Shown piece by piece: positions 1 through 7,321 of a stretch of DNA of 19,267 bases (position 1 is its first letter; the number at the start of each line of letters is the position of its first letter). Made by a program: the position numbers and the translations under genes. Origin of the DNA: an uncultured Oscillospiraceae bacterium (lineage in GTDB: Bacteria; Bacillota; Clostridia; Oscillospirales; Acutalibacteraceae); the NCBI GenBank assembly GCA_900540865.1, contig UQHH01000052.1:1-19267 (forward strand), read 5' to 3'. Under the pieces are notes generated by a model. It worked only from the letters and a program-made list of their open reading frames with translations, was not told the origin of the DNA and searched no databases.

Positions 1-60
1 TTTTGTATAAATTCATTACGTTTATAAAAACTACGGTCATCTTTCGGTCACTAATCATTA

Positions 61-1167
61 TTAATGTAACAACTGCATAAATGATTGAAATGCATTATAG
101 CTTATCTCTATTGCGTCACCACGATTATTTAAAGACTGACTTAAAGCAGACACAAATTCGCAAAGCGCTATGTCATCCTCTAAAAAAATTTTTCTTTGTA
201 GTAGTCGCTTGCTTTTCATATCGTAACAATACTGAAATGAATCTTTGTTATTTTTGTTATTGTAAAATGTTATAAATTGTGTGTATTCTTTTGTCGTTGC
301 TTGTTGGTTCCAATTATTCAGTTCAAAACCACTATAAAGTTTTTTCTGTCCAAAATTTAAATGATAACCTTTTTTCACTTTATAAATATCTGTTAATCCT
401 ATTGCCCAGTCTACATCTTTTGATTGAATAATTGCACCTCTAATTGTAGAAATATGTTTATTTTCGTTATAATAGAAGGGAATTATTTTACGTCCCGGTC
501 TGCAATAATTAAAACCAACAAAAATGATGTAGTCCCCCTCAAGTATATTCATAATATTTCTAGGACTATTATTATTTCGAAAGGCCCAAACGAGTTCTTT
601 TCTTCCAAAATTAACATAATGGTCATATGCCTTTCTACCTATTGCAACGACCCAAAATTTTTGACCTGTAACGCGCTTCGGAGGTATTGATAATTTGTTT
701 GATAAAGCCTGCGAAATAATATCATTCGCATTGACAACAAACCATTTTTTAAATTCGTCAATATTTAAAAATATAACAGGAATATTAGTTCCTTCAATTA
801 AATCCTCAGTTTTAAATTCATTATTTACGTTGAGACAAACTACAAATCCATTTCCTAAAGTTCCATTATAGTATGGATATCTCCAAGATTCAAAATTATC
901 TTTTGTCCATTTTATTTCAATATTTAAAGAAGGGAAGTTTATGTCCATTGGGTATAAAACAAAGTCTGTTATATGTTTTTTTTCGCCTTTGTTATATAGT
1001 GTTACCTCAGGCTGCAATCCTTTAACATGCGATAAAGATGAATAAAATTTATGATATTTTTCTGGAATTAACTTTTTTAAGTCAGTGGCGTTTGCCAGCA
1101 TAAGCTTTTCAAAAAAGAATTGCTGTAATACTTTTTCGTCAATTAGCTTCTTGCTATTATAAAACAA
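61..1167 (-). CDS. Putative PD-(D/E)xK nuclease with C-terminal EVE/PUA-like region
   Basis: I do not firmly recognise this protein. The N-terminal half has a possible PD-(D/E)xK nuclease core: an Asp in 'ITDFVLYP' followed about 15 residues later by 'LNIEIKW' (E-x-K). The C-terminal half begins 'KFWVVAIGRK', continues through an aromatic-rich stretch to 'LEGDYIIFVGF', and resembles EVE/PUA modified-base reader domains. That layout is known in modification-dependent restriction enzymes, so the function is inferred and uncertain. An ATG at 1206 would add 13 residues but has no ribosome binding site. A TTG at 1167 follows AGGAGTG at good spacing, and I prefer it (368 residues). The gene is much more AT-rich than everything to its right and uses A/T-ending codons heavily, which suggests horizontal acquisition. 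It appears monocistronic. No partner methyltransferase is visible, consistent with either a solitary modification-dependent enzyme or a partner outside the window. Confidence 0.6.
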   Translation of the reverse strand: MFYNSKKLIDEKVLQQFFFEKLMLANATDLKKLIPEKYHKFYSSLSHVKGLQPEVTLYNKGEKKHITDFVLYPMDINFPSLNIEIKWTKDNFESWRYPYYNGTLGNGFVVCLNVNNEFKTEDLIEGTNIPVIFLNIDEFKKWFVVNANDIISQALSNKLSIPPKRVTGQKFWVVAIGRKAYDHYVNFGRKELVWAFRNNNSPRNIMNILEGDYIIFVGFNYCRPGRKIIPFYYNENKHISTIRGAIIQSKDVDWAIGLTDIYKVKKGYHLNFGQKKLYSGFELNNWNQQATTKEYTQFITFYNNKNNKDSFQYCYDMKSKRLLQRKIFLEDDIALCEFVSALSQSLNNRGDAIEISYNAFQSFMQLLH

Positions 1168-1231
1168 TAGCCTCACTCCTAAGTAATAGCTATTTTCACA
1201 CAGCATATTACGTGAATCTTTTTCACTTAAA

Positions 1232-1240
1232 ATTATATCA
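1232..1240 (-). promoter_or_regulatory. Extended -10 promoter for the AT-rich nuclease-like gene
   Basis: On the minus strand the sequence TGATATAAT forms an extended -10 element (TATAAT at 1232-1237 with TG one base upstream). No good -35 lies 17 nt further upstream. Transcription would begin near 1225, giving a short leader before the TTG start at 1167. A small inverted repeat, GTGAA/TTCAC, sits in the early leader (about 1212-1226). Confidence 0.45.
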
Positions 1241-1346
1241 TAACTTTCAAAATAAAAACAGTAGAAAATACAAAAAGAAATTTTTTTGAAAAACCATGTG
1301 AAAATTTAAGCGCTGAATAGGTTTATAAAGTCGATAAATTTAACGC

Positions 1347-1374
1347 AAAAAACCGCCCCTGTTGCCAAGGGCGG
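1347..1374 (-). terminator. Rho-independent terminator of the cold-shock gene
   Basis: Read on the minus strand, a CCGCCC arm, a loop of about 10 nt, and a GGGCGG arm are followed directly by six T. It starts 22 nt after the stop codon of the cold-shock gene. The T-run is only on the minus-strand 3' side, so it stops minus-strand transcription. Confidence 0.88.
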
Positions 1375-1396
1375 CCTCTTTGCGGATTAATTATGC

Positions 1397-1609
1397 TCAG
1401 GCAACGTTAACGTCGACAGCGCGAAGCTTACTGCTGTTTTTGGGGTCTTGCTCCGTATTGAACGTAACATGCTGGCCTTCCGTCAGGTTTTTAAAGCCTT
1501 CGCCGACAATCGCGGAAAAATGCACGAATACATCTTCGCCTCCGTCGTCGTTGGTGATAAATCCGAATCCTTTGCTCTCGTTAAACCATTTGACAGTACC
1601 TCTATTCAT
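1397..1609 (-). CDS. csp: Cold-shock protein, CspA/CspB family
   Basis: A 70-residue single cold-shock domain (OB fold), the usual family length. It begins MNRGTVKWFNESKGFGFI, containing the RNP1-type motif (KGFGFI), followed by RNP2-type 'DVFVHFSAI', and ends shortly after 'VTFNTEQDPK'. These proteins bind single-stranded RNA and DNA, melt secondary structure and act as RNA chaperones in the cytoplasm. The start is the ATG at 1609: AGGAGGTG lies about 6 nt upstream. A GTG nine bases earlier overlaps the ribosome binding site itself and is unlikely. The gene has its own promoter (1733-1761), a structured leader and its own terminator, so it is independent of the large operon upstream. The family assignment is secure; which paralogue it is cannot be told. 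Confidence 0.95.
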   Translation of the reverse strand: MNRGTVKWFNESKGFGFITNDDGGEDVFVHFSAIVGEGFKNLTEGQHVTFNTEQDPKNSSKLRAVDVNVA

Positions 1610-1652
1610 AGCAGGCACCTCCTGTTATAAGTGTTATTCAAATCGTGCAAAC

Positions 1653-1702
1653 AAAAAACCGCGGGCGGTAAATCAAAATGGAGTCGATTTACAACCTGCG
1701 GC
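1653..1702 (-). promoter_or_regulatory. Terminator-like hairpin (attenuator) in the cold-shock mRNA leader
   Basis: Between the promoter and the csp start, the minus-strand RNA can form a long hairpin: CCGC, A, GG, then GTAAATC pairs with GATTTAC, CC, C, GCGG around an 11-nt loop, with a 1x1 and a 2x2 internal loop. Six U follow immediately (1653-1658). This has the form of an intrinsic terminator placed about 45 nt before the start codon. A transcript that stops here would make no Csp, so it probably acts as an attenuator, perhaps temperature-sensitive; that role is inference. Confidence 0.6.
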
Positions 1703-1732
1703 AATTAATCAGTACATTTAGAATACTTGTAT

Positions 1733-1761
1733 AGTATACAGCTCAGCATTCAAAAAGTCAA
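1733..1761 (-). promoter_or_regulatory. Sigma-A-type promoter of the cold-shock gene
   Basis: On the minus strand TTGACT (1756-1761) is separated by exactly 17 nt from TATACT (1733-1738). This predicts a start near 1726 and a leader of about 117 nt before the csp ATG, typical of long cold-shock gene leaders. Confidence 0.8.
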
Positions 1762-1799
1762 GCTTTTCTAAATAATATTTACTCCTGTCTATTCTGTTT

Positions 1800-1827
1800 G
1801 ATTGAATTCGCCGCGGCAAATTCAATC
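1800..1827. repeat. 28-bp near-perfect palindrome after the large operon
   Basis: GATTGAATT (1800-1808) and AATTCAATC (1819-1827) flank a central self-complementary GCCGCGGC (1810-1817), with one C/A mismatch pair (1809, 1818). It lies 48 bp past the last stop codon of the operon and about 40 bp upstream of the csp -35. It has no good T-run on the minus strand, so it is at best an atypical terminator for the operon; a protein-binding operator is the alternative. Confidence 0.6.
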
Positions 1828-1875
1828 ATTTTAACACCAAATGTATATTTTTCTCCCGTTATACACCGAACCAGT

Positions 1876-2748
1876 TTACTGTGATACTTTCAAATCTTTC
1901 CCGTCGCACCGGGCCGTCACATATCCATCCGATGTGAGGAAAACCCGCGCGCCCAGCTGGGTAAGCAGGATAATTATTTCGTCGTCCGGCTGTTTTTTCT
2001 TAGAGCAGGTAATAACCGCGCTCTTTGGGCTTACCGCCTGCAAAAACGCGGCGGATAATTCGCTTTTCCTGCCATGGTGCGGCACCTTGAGAAAATCGAA
2101 CGGGAGTACGTCCTGTGCAAGATATTCTTCCAGCCGTTCATCCTCAGCGTCTCCCGCGAAAAGAAAACGCTTTTCCCCATAGGTAAGCTCTGTCAGGACG
2201 GAGTAATCGTTGTCGTCCTCATAATAATCCCTTTTTGCAGGCAGAAATCGAAATTCAGCACCGGAAAGTATAACTGTTTGCGTTTCTTTCAGTTTTTCCG
2301 GCGTAATTTTTTTCTCATCGCAGGCCTGAAGGTATTCTTTATAATCGCCGCTGTCTTCATCATTGTTCGACTGCAGCAGGCGGCCGACCGGCATGGCTGC
2401 AAGTATTTTATCCGCGCCGCCGATGTGGTCTTTGTCCAGGTGCGTCAACAGCAAAAAATCGAGCTTCTGAATTCCTTTATCCTTTAAAACCGCGAGAATG
2501 TCCGCCCCGTCTCCGTCCTTTCCGGTATCGATTAGGCCGGCGTGGTTTTCCATTTGAATTAAAATAGAATCCGCCTTTCCCAGGTCGAGCACCGTTACCG
2601 TCAGCTCCGGCAGCCCGGTTTTCTCATGTTCCTGGGTTGCCGCAGACTGTGAACCGGCAGACGAGTCCACCGGCTTGCCCGGTACTGCTGAACACCCGGC
2701 AAGCAACAGGATAAGGCAGGCAAGCAGTAGGCACAGCCATCGTTTCAT
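1876..2748 (-). CDS. ComEC/Rec2-like metallo-beta-lactamase-fold lipoprotein
   Basis: A 290-residue predicted lipoprotein: basic N-terminus, hydrophobic segment and lipobox LLAGC with the lipid-bearing cysteine at residue 19, so it should be anchored outside the membrane. The mature part is a single metallo-beta-lactamase domain like the C-terminal domain of ComEC/Rec2. Metal-site motifs are present: 'THLDKDHIGG' (H103, D105, D107, H108), 'FAGDAE' (D200) and 'VPHHGRKSE' (H224-H225). The rest of ComEC (the membrane channel) is absent, so it is not a competence protein. It could hydrolyse a phosphodiester or other ester outside the cell; the substrate is unknown. It is the last gene of the operon, 14 nt after the DUF4832-like gene, with AAAGGAG before its ATG. 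Fold confidence is high, role low. Confidence 0.85.
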   Translation of the reverse strand: MKRWLCLLLACLILLLAGCSAVPGKPVDSSAGSQSAATQEHEKTGLPELTVTVLDLGKADSILIQMENHAGLIDTGKDGDGADILAVLKDKGIQKLDFLLLTHLDKDHIGGADKILAAMPVGRLLQSNNDEDSGDYKEYLQACDEKKITPEKLKETQTVILSGAEFRFLPAKRDYYEDDNDYSVLTELTYGEKRFLFAGDAEDERLEEYLAQDVLPFDFLKVPHHGRKSELSAAFLQAVSPKSAVITCSKKKQPDDEIIILLTQLGARVFLTSDGYVTARCDGKDLKVSQ

Positions 2749-2762
2749 AAAGCGATTCTCCT

Positions 2763-4178
2763 TTACTCCGCCGGTAATTCAAATAAAACCATGGTTTTAT
2801 TGATTTCGCTTGTCTTCATGGCTAAATTGACGGCGGGTTTACCGGTCATAGGGTCTTCAATCCCAACGCAAATGTAAGCGGCGCCCTTGTATTGGCCTGC
2901 CTCCAGCGTAGTTACGCTCTGTATTTCCTCTCCCGGCAAAAGCTCTGTCAGGTTGATATTTACAGGGATTTTTCCCAGCAGCTTCTGCCCGGCGTCATAG
3001 AAGTACAGATACACGCCCCAATCCCAGTACATAGGGGCCGTGCCGCTGTTGTTCCATGTAAGCGAAACAGCACCCTGCCCGCTGTCTTTATGGGAAAGAT
3101 ATTCAGCCTTACTTACCCACAGGCGGTAGCCGAGCGTTTTACGTACAGCCTCGATTCCGTCCTCACAGCCCTCGCCGTTTTCTTCTCCCCGTCCGTTCGG
3201 GAACTTAGGTCCCAAAAAAGTGGTATGGGATTGTTTAAGCAGGGAAAGCGTCGTATCAAGCCCGCGGGTAAGCATTTCCCGCATAGAAAGGTCGCTGTTG
3301 AATTCCCCGCCGATAGGAGCCGTCTTCCACGCGTCCGGCATTGGGGCGAGCGCATCCTCTTCCCCTGCCTGCGCGTAGCCGCCGCCGTTTTGAATCCAGT
3401 CGAGCCATAAAGCGGTGGCCTCAGGGTTGCCCGCGGTATCGTCATAAAGGCCGAAACCGTTTTTTACCGCTGTGTGAAAGGGCCGGCGCATCAGGAATTT
3501 TACATTTGGAAAGGCAGAAAAATAGGGCATGACATACTGCTCGCGCACTGCCTCCTTGGGCATTGGGACAATACCGGCTTCGTAGTTCACATGCCATTCG
3601 CCCCAGTGCCCAAGGCTGCCAAGCTCCACAAAGCTTACAAAGGTATCCTGCCCGAAATGCGCGCCTAAAGCCTCTATCGCCTTTGCATGCGCTTCAATAA
3701 ACACAGGATTCGCGTAATCGGGGGAATAGCCCTTGTGCGTATCGTCATAGGCGTAATGGGTGCCGTCTCCCGTTTGGTCATAGAGCCACCGCGGAATATC
3801 CATATGCGGGATGTCAGACGGCTTATCGCAGATAAAGCGAAGCACCGCGTGTTTACCCTCTTTGCGCCACTGTGCGAGATGATTTTGCTCTTCCAAAGCG
3901 GAAAAATCATAAACGCCCTGACTCGGTTCAATTTCAGTCCAGAGCACCTCCAGATACACCAGGGTGTTTTCCCCGACCGCTTCCTTATAATCCGCTTCCG
4001 CCGCAAAGCCCATCAGCGGGTTGTAAAGGGGTTCGTTCCTTTGTTCGTATTGCTGTACCTTCGCCTGCTGTTTTTCCGGCTGAGAAGTAACCGCTACATC
4101 TCCTGCCGCGCATCCGGCAAAAGCCAGCAAAAAGAGCGGCACAAGCAGCAAAGCGTATAAATTTCTCTTTTTAATCAT
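2763..4178 (-). CDS. DUF4832-like TIM-barrel lipoprotein, possible glycoside hydrolase
   Basis: A 471-residue lipoprotein with lipobox 'FAGC' and cysteine at residue 23. Residues about 45-340 look like a clan GH-A-type (beta/alpha)8 barrel ('LVYLEVLWTEIEPSQGVYDF' near the N-terminus). Candidate catalytic acids are E185 and E194 in 'VELGSLGHWGEWH' and E292 in 'GGEFNSD'. A C-terminal beta-sandwich follows (about 355-467). This organisation fits DUF4874/DUF4832 proteins, which resemble glycoside hydrolases but whose activity is not established to my knowledge. The start is ATG at 4178: GGGGAG lies just upstream, whereas the ATG at 4190 overlaps that site. The start overlaps the stop of the DUF4956 gene by 8 nt, so translation is probably coupled. 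Within a Pel operon that lacks the hydrolase domain of Gram-negative PelA, this is the best candidate for a polymer-cleaving or polymer-binding surface enzyme (inference). Confidence 0.8.
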   Translation of the reverse strand: MIKKRNLYALLLVPLFLLAFAGCAAGDVAVTSQPEKQQAKVQQYEQRNEPLYNPLMGFAAEADYKEAVGENTLVYLEVLWTEIEPSQGVYDFSALEEQNHLAQWRKEGKHAVLRFICDKPSDIPHMDIPRWLYDQTGDGTHYAYDDTHKGYSPDYANPVFIEAHAKAIEALGAHFGQDTFVSFVELGSLGHWGEWHVNYEAGIVPMPKEAVREQYVMPYFSAFPNVKFLMRRPFHTAVKNGFGLYDDTAGNPEATALWLDWIQNGGGYAQAGEEDALAPMPDAWKTAPIGGEFNSDLSMREMLTRGLDTTLSLLKQSHTTFLGPKFPNGRGEENGEGCEDGIEAVRKTLGYRLWVSKAEYLSHKDSGQGAVSLTWNNSGTAPMYWDWGVYLYFYDAGQKLLGKIPVNINLTELLPGEEIQSVTTLEAGQYKGAAYICVGIEDPMTGKPAVNLAMKTSEINKTMVLFELPAE

Positions 4179-4848
4179 GGTACTCCCCATCGTACTGAAT
4201 CATCGTGACGTCGTCCACGCCCTCGATACCGCGCAGCTTCTCCACGAAGACCATATTTTGATTTGGTATAAACACCTCAAGCGCCATTTCACCCGTATCG
4301 CCCCGCATGGTTTTTGACTTGACACGGTATTTTGCCGTTCCCATTGCGCGGCGTATCTGGTCGGCGGCGATTTCATCCTGATAGTGGACGACCACGATAT
4401 AAAGCCTTCCCCTGCCCGGGCGGCGGTTGAAGAAAACCAGGATAACCACCATAATAACCGAGGCGATAATCGCAAGCGCATACATCTGCGCGCCCGCCGC
4501 GATTCCCGTGGTAATCGCCCAGAACAAATAGAGCAGGTCGAGCGGTTCCTTAATGGCGGTACGGTAGCGCACAATGCTAAGAGCGCCGACCATGCCCAGG
4601 GAAATTACAATATTTGTACTGATGGCAAGCGTCACCATGGCGGTCATTACGGTCATTCCTACCAGAGTGACCGCAAACGACCGGCTATATACCACGCCGC
4701 GGTAGAATTTATGATAAATCAGGCAAATTAACAGGCCGAAAATCAGCGCAACCACCAGCGCCAGCAGCATTGTCAGGATGCCGTTGAGGCTGAACGCATT
4801 GCCAAAGGACTCAAGAAAAGATTTTTTTATGACGTCTTCTATACTCAT
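4171..4848 (-). CDS. DUF4956 membrane protein
   Basis: A 225-residue protein with membrane segments at about 22-45, 57-80, 83-95 and 105-140, and a soluble C-terminal domain of about 85 residues with a beta/alpha pattern ('RLYIVVVHYQDE' to the end). The conserved family signature 'GMVGALSIVRYRTAIK' is at residues 85-100. DUF4956 proteins have no assigned activity that I know of. They are commonly found beside VTC-domain and CotH-domain genes, as here. The start ATG has GGAGG 7 nt upstream and lies 12 nt after the VTC gene. A membrane partner, channel or anchor for the adjacent cytoplasmic VTC enzyme is a reasonable guess. The basic residues in the signature could contact a phosphate-rich substrate, but that is inference. 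Confidence 0.9.
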   Translation of the reverse strand: MSIEDVIKKSFLESFGNAFSLNGILTMLLALVVALIFGLLICLIYHKFYRGVVYSRSFAVTLVGMTVMTAMVTLAISTNIVISLGMVGALSIVRYRTAIKEPLDLLYLFWAITTGIAAGAQMYALAIIASVIMVVILVFFNRRPGRGRLYIVVVHYQDEIAADQIRRAMGTAKYRVKSKTMRGDTGEMALEVFIPNQNMVFVEKLRGIEGVDDVTMIQYDGEYHD

Positions 4849-4860
4849 AGGGTTTCCTCC

Positions 4861-5565
4861 TCATAATTCCGACTCAGTCGCGGTCAGATAATTAATTTTT
4901 TCACAGCACAAGGTATATTTCGATACAGCGCTCATCTCGGCCGCTCGGACAGGAAGCGCCTGCTGTACAACCTTAGGCAGGAATTCGGTAAACTTAACTT
5001 CGAGCACCAGCTTTCCCGGTTCAAGGACATGGCGGAATACGTGGTCCGGGTCAAACATCGAAAGCCCCGGGTAAGCGCCGCGCACATCCTTATCCAGCGT
5101 AACGCGCACGTCGCCTGCCGCAAGGGTATACGGCTCCCGCTCATAGTCCACATAGACGCGCGGGCGCATTACGCGGCTCAGGCATTCATAATAAAACTGC
5201 CGGCACAGCGGCTCGCATCGCCGGAGCAAGAAATCATAGCGCCCGTTCCAGATGTCGTCGAGCTCCTGTCTGTTTAGCGGCGCGCTCAGCTTGCATATGT
5301 AAGAAGCTTCCTTGATTTTGCATTCGAGCTTAATCACGTCGTCACTTAAATTATAGATGCGGATGCGGTATTTTTTCCGGCCCGAGGTACCGGCGGTTTT
5401 CTGCCGGTATGCGGTATCCCAATAATCGTCGAAATACAGGCTGCGGATATGATACTGCCCGCCGGCGGCGTGGGCGTCCTTTTTCATGATTACGTCGAGC
5501 CGCTCGCGCAGCAGCTGCGCGTCGCCATAGTTTATCAGGTATTTCAGCTCATGGCGGAACCTCAT
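4861..5565 (-). CDS. VTC domain protein, polyphosphate polymerase-like
   Basis: A 234-residue single-domain protein of the VTC family, the tunnel-fold catalytic domain that makes polyphosphate from ATP in yeast Vtc4. Tunnel-lining motifs are visible: 'RHELKY' (4-9), 'RSLYFDD' (41-47), 'KYRIRIYN' (65-72), 'LECKIKE' (80-86), 'VDYERE' (139-144), and 'LEVKFTEFLP' with E189 and K191 near the C-terminus. The alternating Arg/Lys/Glu residues needed to bind phosphate and metal are kept, so it is probably active. It has no signal peptide and should be cytoplasmic. The start is ATG at 5565, preceded by a GGGGGAAGG-type site; an upstream in-frame extension to 5697 overlaps the CotH gene and is rejected. 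It lies 16 nt after CotH and 12 nt before DUF4956, forming the usual CotH-VTC-DUF4956 grouping. The product and its use in this operon are inferred. Confidence 0.9.
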   Translation of the reverse strand: MRFRHELKYLINYGDAQLLRERLDVIMKKDAHAAGGQYHIRSLYFDDYWDTAYRQKTAGTSGRKKYRIRIYNLSDDVIKLECKIKEASYICKLSAPLNRQELDDIWNGRYDFLLRRCEPLCRQFYYECLSRVMRPRVYVDYEREPYTLAAGDVRVTLDKDVRGAYPGLSMFDPDHVFRHVLEPGKLVLEVKFTEFLPKVVQQALPVRAAEMSAVSKYTLCCEKINYLTATESEL

Positions 5566-5581
5566 TTTCCTTCCCCCCGTC

Positions 5582-7321
5582 TCAGTTTCTCTGTATCGTC
5601 CCGTCGGGCTTGACGTAGAAGCTCGCCACACCGTAATATTTCTTGTCGTCCTCCCCCTGATAGGTTTCCATGGCTGTCTGGGTCTTTCCGCTTTCATTTA
5701 CAGCGGTTATCTTAAAAAAGTACTGCCCGGCCGCGAGCTGCTTTGTAAACGCCTGCGGAACCTGCAGGCCGTCCTGTTTGCTGACTATATTTTTAAAATG
5801 GTAGTCGGACGCAAGCTCAAACCGGTAGGTAATTCTTTCATCGTTAAAATCGTAGGCGGTGTCCCAACTGAACATCATTTTTCCCTGCGACGGTTCAGGG
5901 TCCGCCACATAAAACGGCATCGGGCTTTCCAGGCTCGTTTTATACGCCTGATACTGGTCATCCATTTCGTTTGGAATCATTTTCAGGATTTTATCGTAAT
6001 CCGCAAGCTTGCGCGACGCGTGCAGCTGGTCAGGAAGCCTTGCTAAAAATGGGCGTGTGACCGCGCTGTAGGTGTTTACCAGCTCTGTAATTCTTTCTTT
6101 CGTAACAATATTGCGCAATTCGCTGATTTTATCATCGAGCTTCTGGCGGTAGGCGGCGGATTTTAAAACGCGCTGGTGCAAAACGGCGCCCCAGTAATTG
6201 GATACGCCCCGCGTGTAATGGTATCCGCTGGGTTCTCCCCTGTAGGTAACGTCTTCCTCGTAGGTCCATGCGTCATCGTTATCCCATGGGATAAAATACC
6301 ATTTATTGCCGCTCAAAGGGCTGTAAAGGTAAAAGTTCTGGCTGGTGGTATCTCTGTTTCCCGTCAGAATTTGAAAAGCCAGCCAGGTAAAGTAATTTTC
6401 CTCGTCAAAATATTTTTCAAATGTGGTTTCAATTGGGATGGAATAATTGTTCAGGTCGTCGAGCATAGCAATCAGCTTGGAATGGTCGTCGCTTCCCTTT
6501 ATTTCTACGACTTCTTCAAATTTCGATTGGTCGTAATCCGGGTCGGAGGTTTCCTTGATTGCGTCCTCATACCGGAAGAACTCGAACATATTCGCTTTAT
6601 AAAGATGGCCGTTTTCATCCAGGCCGTGGTTGCGCAGATATGTTTTATTAATCTGTTCCACCTGGGTAAAAAGCCCATAATCCTCAAATTTAGCCTTCGT
6701 GTTTCCCTCAGTCAGGTCCTTAACGTACAGATGGACGAACTGCGTGCGCGCGCTGAACGCGCCGGGAACGGTTTTGAGCAGGTCATAGCTCATCTTATTG
6801 CGAAAGCGTACGGAGTCATATACATGCTTGTTGAGCGCAATTGTCCTCTGCTCCCGCCAGTAGCCCTCGTTTTTGCGTATTGAGATTTTATATGATTTCT
6901 GTGGGGAACGTGTGCTCGTTTTACCGCGAATCTGTACCGAGCAGTTCGGCGCGAACTCCCCAAAGCCGAACATACCCGAAACCGGGCCGTTTTCATCACC
7001 GACCTGTAAAATCCCCTCGACGCGGTAACGCTCGATGCCCAGCTCTTCGTAATAGAAAACAGAATGGGCGTTGACCTCCTCCCAGGTATGGTTAGTGTTG
7101 TCAGCTTCGTTGCCCTGGCTGACGGTCAGGTACATCGTCACGACAGAATCGTCGTCATCGTTTTGGTAAACCGCTTCAGAATCTTTAATATGCAGATCGT
7201 CTATTGTCGTCTGCTGCTTCTCCCCGCCGTTTTCCTCCTCTTTGGCCTCCTGGGAACAGCCTGTTGTAAATAGAATGCACAAAACCAGAAGCAAGGCGGC
7301 TACAGGCAAAAGTTTCTTCAA
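5582..7321 (-). CDS. cotH: CotH-family kinase-like lipoprotein
   Basis: A 579-residue lipoprotein (lipobox TTGC, cysteine 22) with a CotH kinase domain at about 85-440 and a beta-rich, fibronectin III-like C-terminus (about 475-575). CotH motifs are clear: 'RGKTSTRSPQKSYKI' (132-146), 'FRNKMSYDLL' (173-182), 'YGLFTQVEQINKTYLR' (215-230), 'LTGNRDTTSQNFYLY' (319-333, with D324) and 'FIPWDNDDAW' (343-352). CotH of Bacillus is a protein kinase-like enzyme that phosphorylates spore-coat proteins. Here the export signal places the enzyme outside the membrane, so its phosphate donor and substrate are open questions. It starts with TTG, 7-8 nt after AAGGAGG. This TTG overlaps the pelG stop as TTGA, so the two genes should be translationally coupled. 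Spore coat function is not suggested by the context; action on the polymer or on surface proteins fits better (inference). Confidence 0.92.
   Translation of the reverse strand: MKKLLPVAALLLVLCILFTTGCSQEAKEEENGGEKQQTTIDDLHIKDSEAVYQNDDDDSVVTMYLTVSQGNEADNTNHTWEEVNAHSVFYYEELGIERYRVEGILQVGDENGPVSGMFGFGEFAPNCSVQIRGKTSTRSPQKSYKISIRKNEGYWREQRTIALNKHVYDSVRFRNKMSYDLLKTVPGAFSARTQFVHLYVKDLTEGNTKAKFEDYGLFTQVEQINKTYLRNHGLDENGHLYKANMFEFFRYEDAIKETSDPDYDQSKFEEVVEIKGSDDHSKLIAMLDDLNNYSIPIETTFEKYFDEENYFTWLAFQILTGNRDTTSQNFYLYSPLSGNKWYFIPWDNDDAWTYEEDVTYRGEPSGYHYTRGVSNYWGAVLHQRVLKSAAYRQKLDDKISELRNIVTKERITELVNTYSAVTRPFLARLPDQLHASRKLADYDKILKMIPNEMDDQYQAYKTSLESPMPFYVADPEPSQGKMMFSWDTAYDFNDERITYRFELASDYHFKNIVSKQDGLQVPQAFTKQLAAGQYFFKITAVNESGKTQTAMETYQGEDDKKYYGVASFYVKPDGTIQRN

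Noticed and set aside
34..50. Direct repeat CGGTCA x2, 11 nt apart
   Set aside because: Only two short copies near the window edge with nothing else nearby; not enough to call an operator or repeat array.
5566..5697. 44-residue N-terminal extension of the VTC gene
   Set aside because: It lies entirely inside the CotH coding sequence, and the family sequence starts at the ATG at 5565, which has a good ribosome binding site.
6176..6883. Plus-strand open frame opposite the CotH gene
   Set aside because: Antisense shadow of a well-supported gene, with no start signal.
5582..7321. Sporulation-coat operon because of CotH
   Set aside because: The neighbours are exopolysaccharide genes, the protein is a lipoprotein, and no other coat gene is present.
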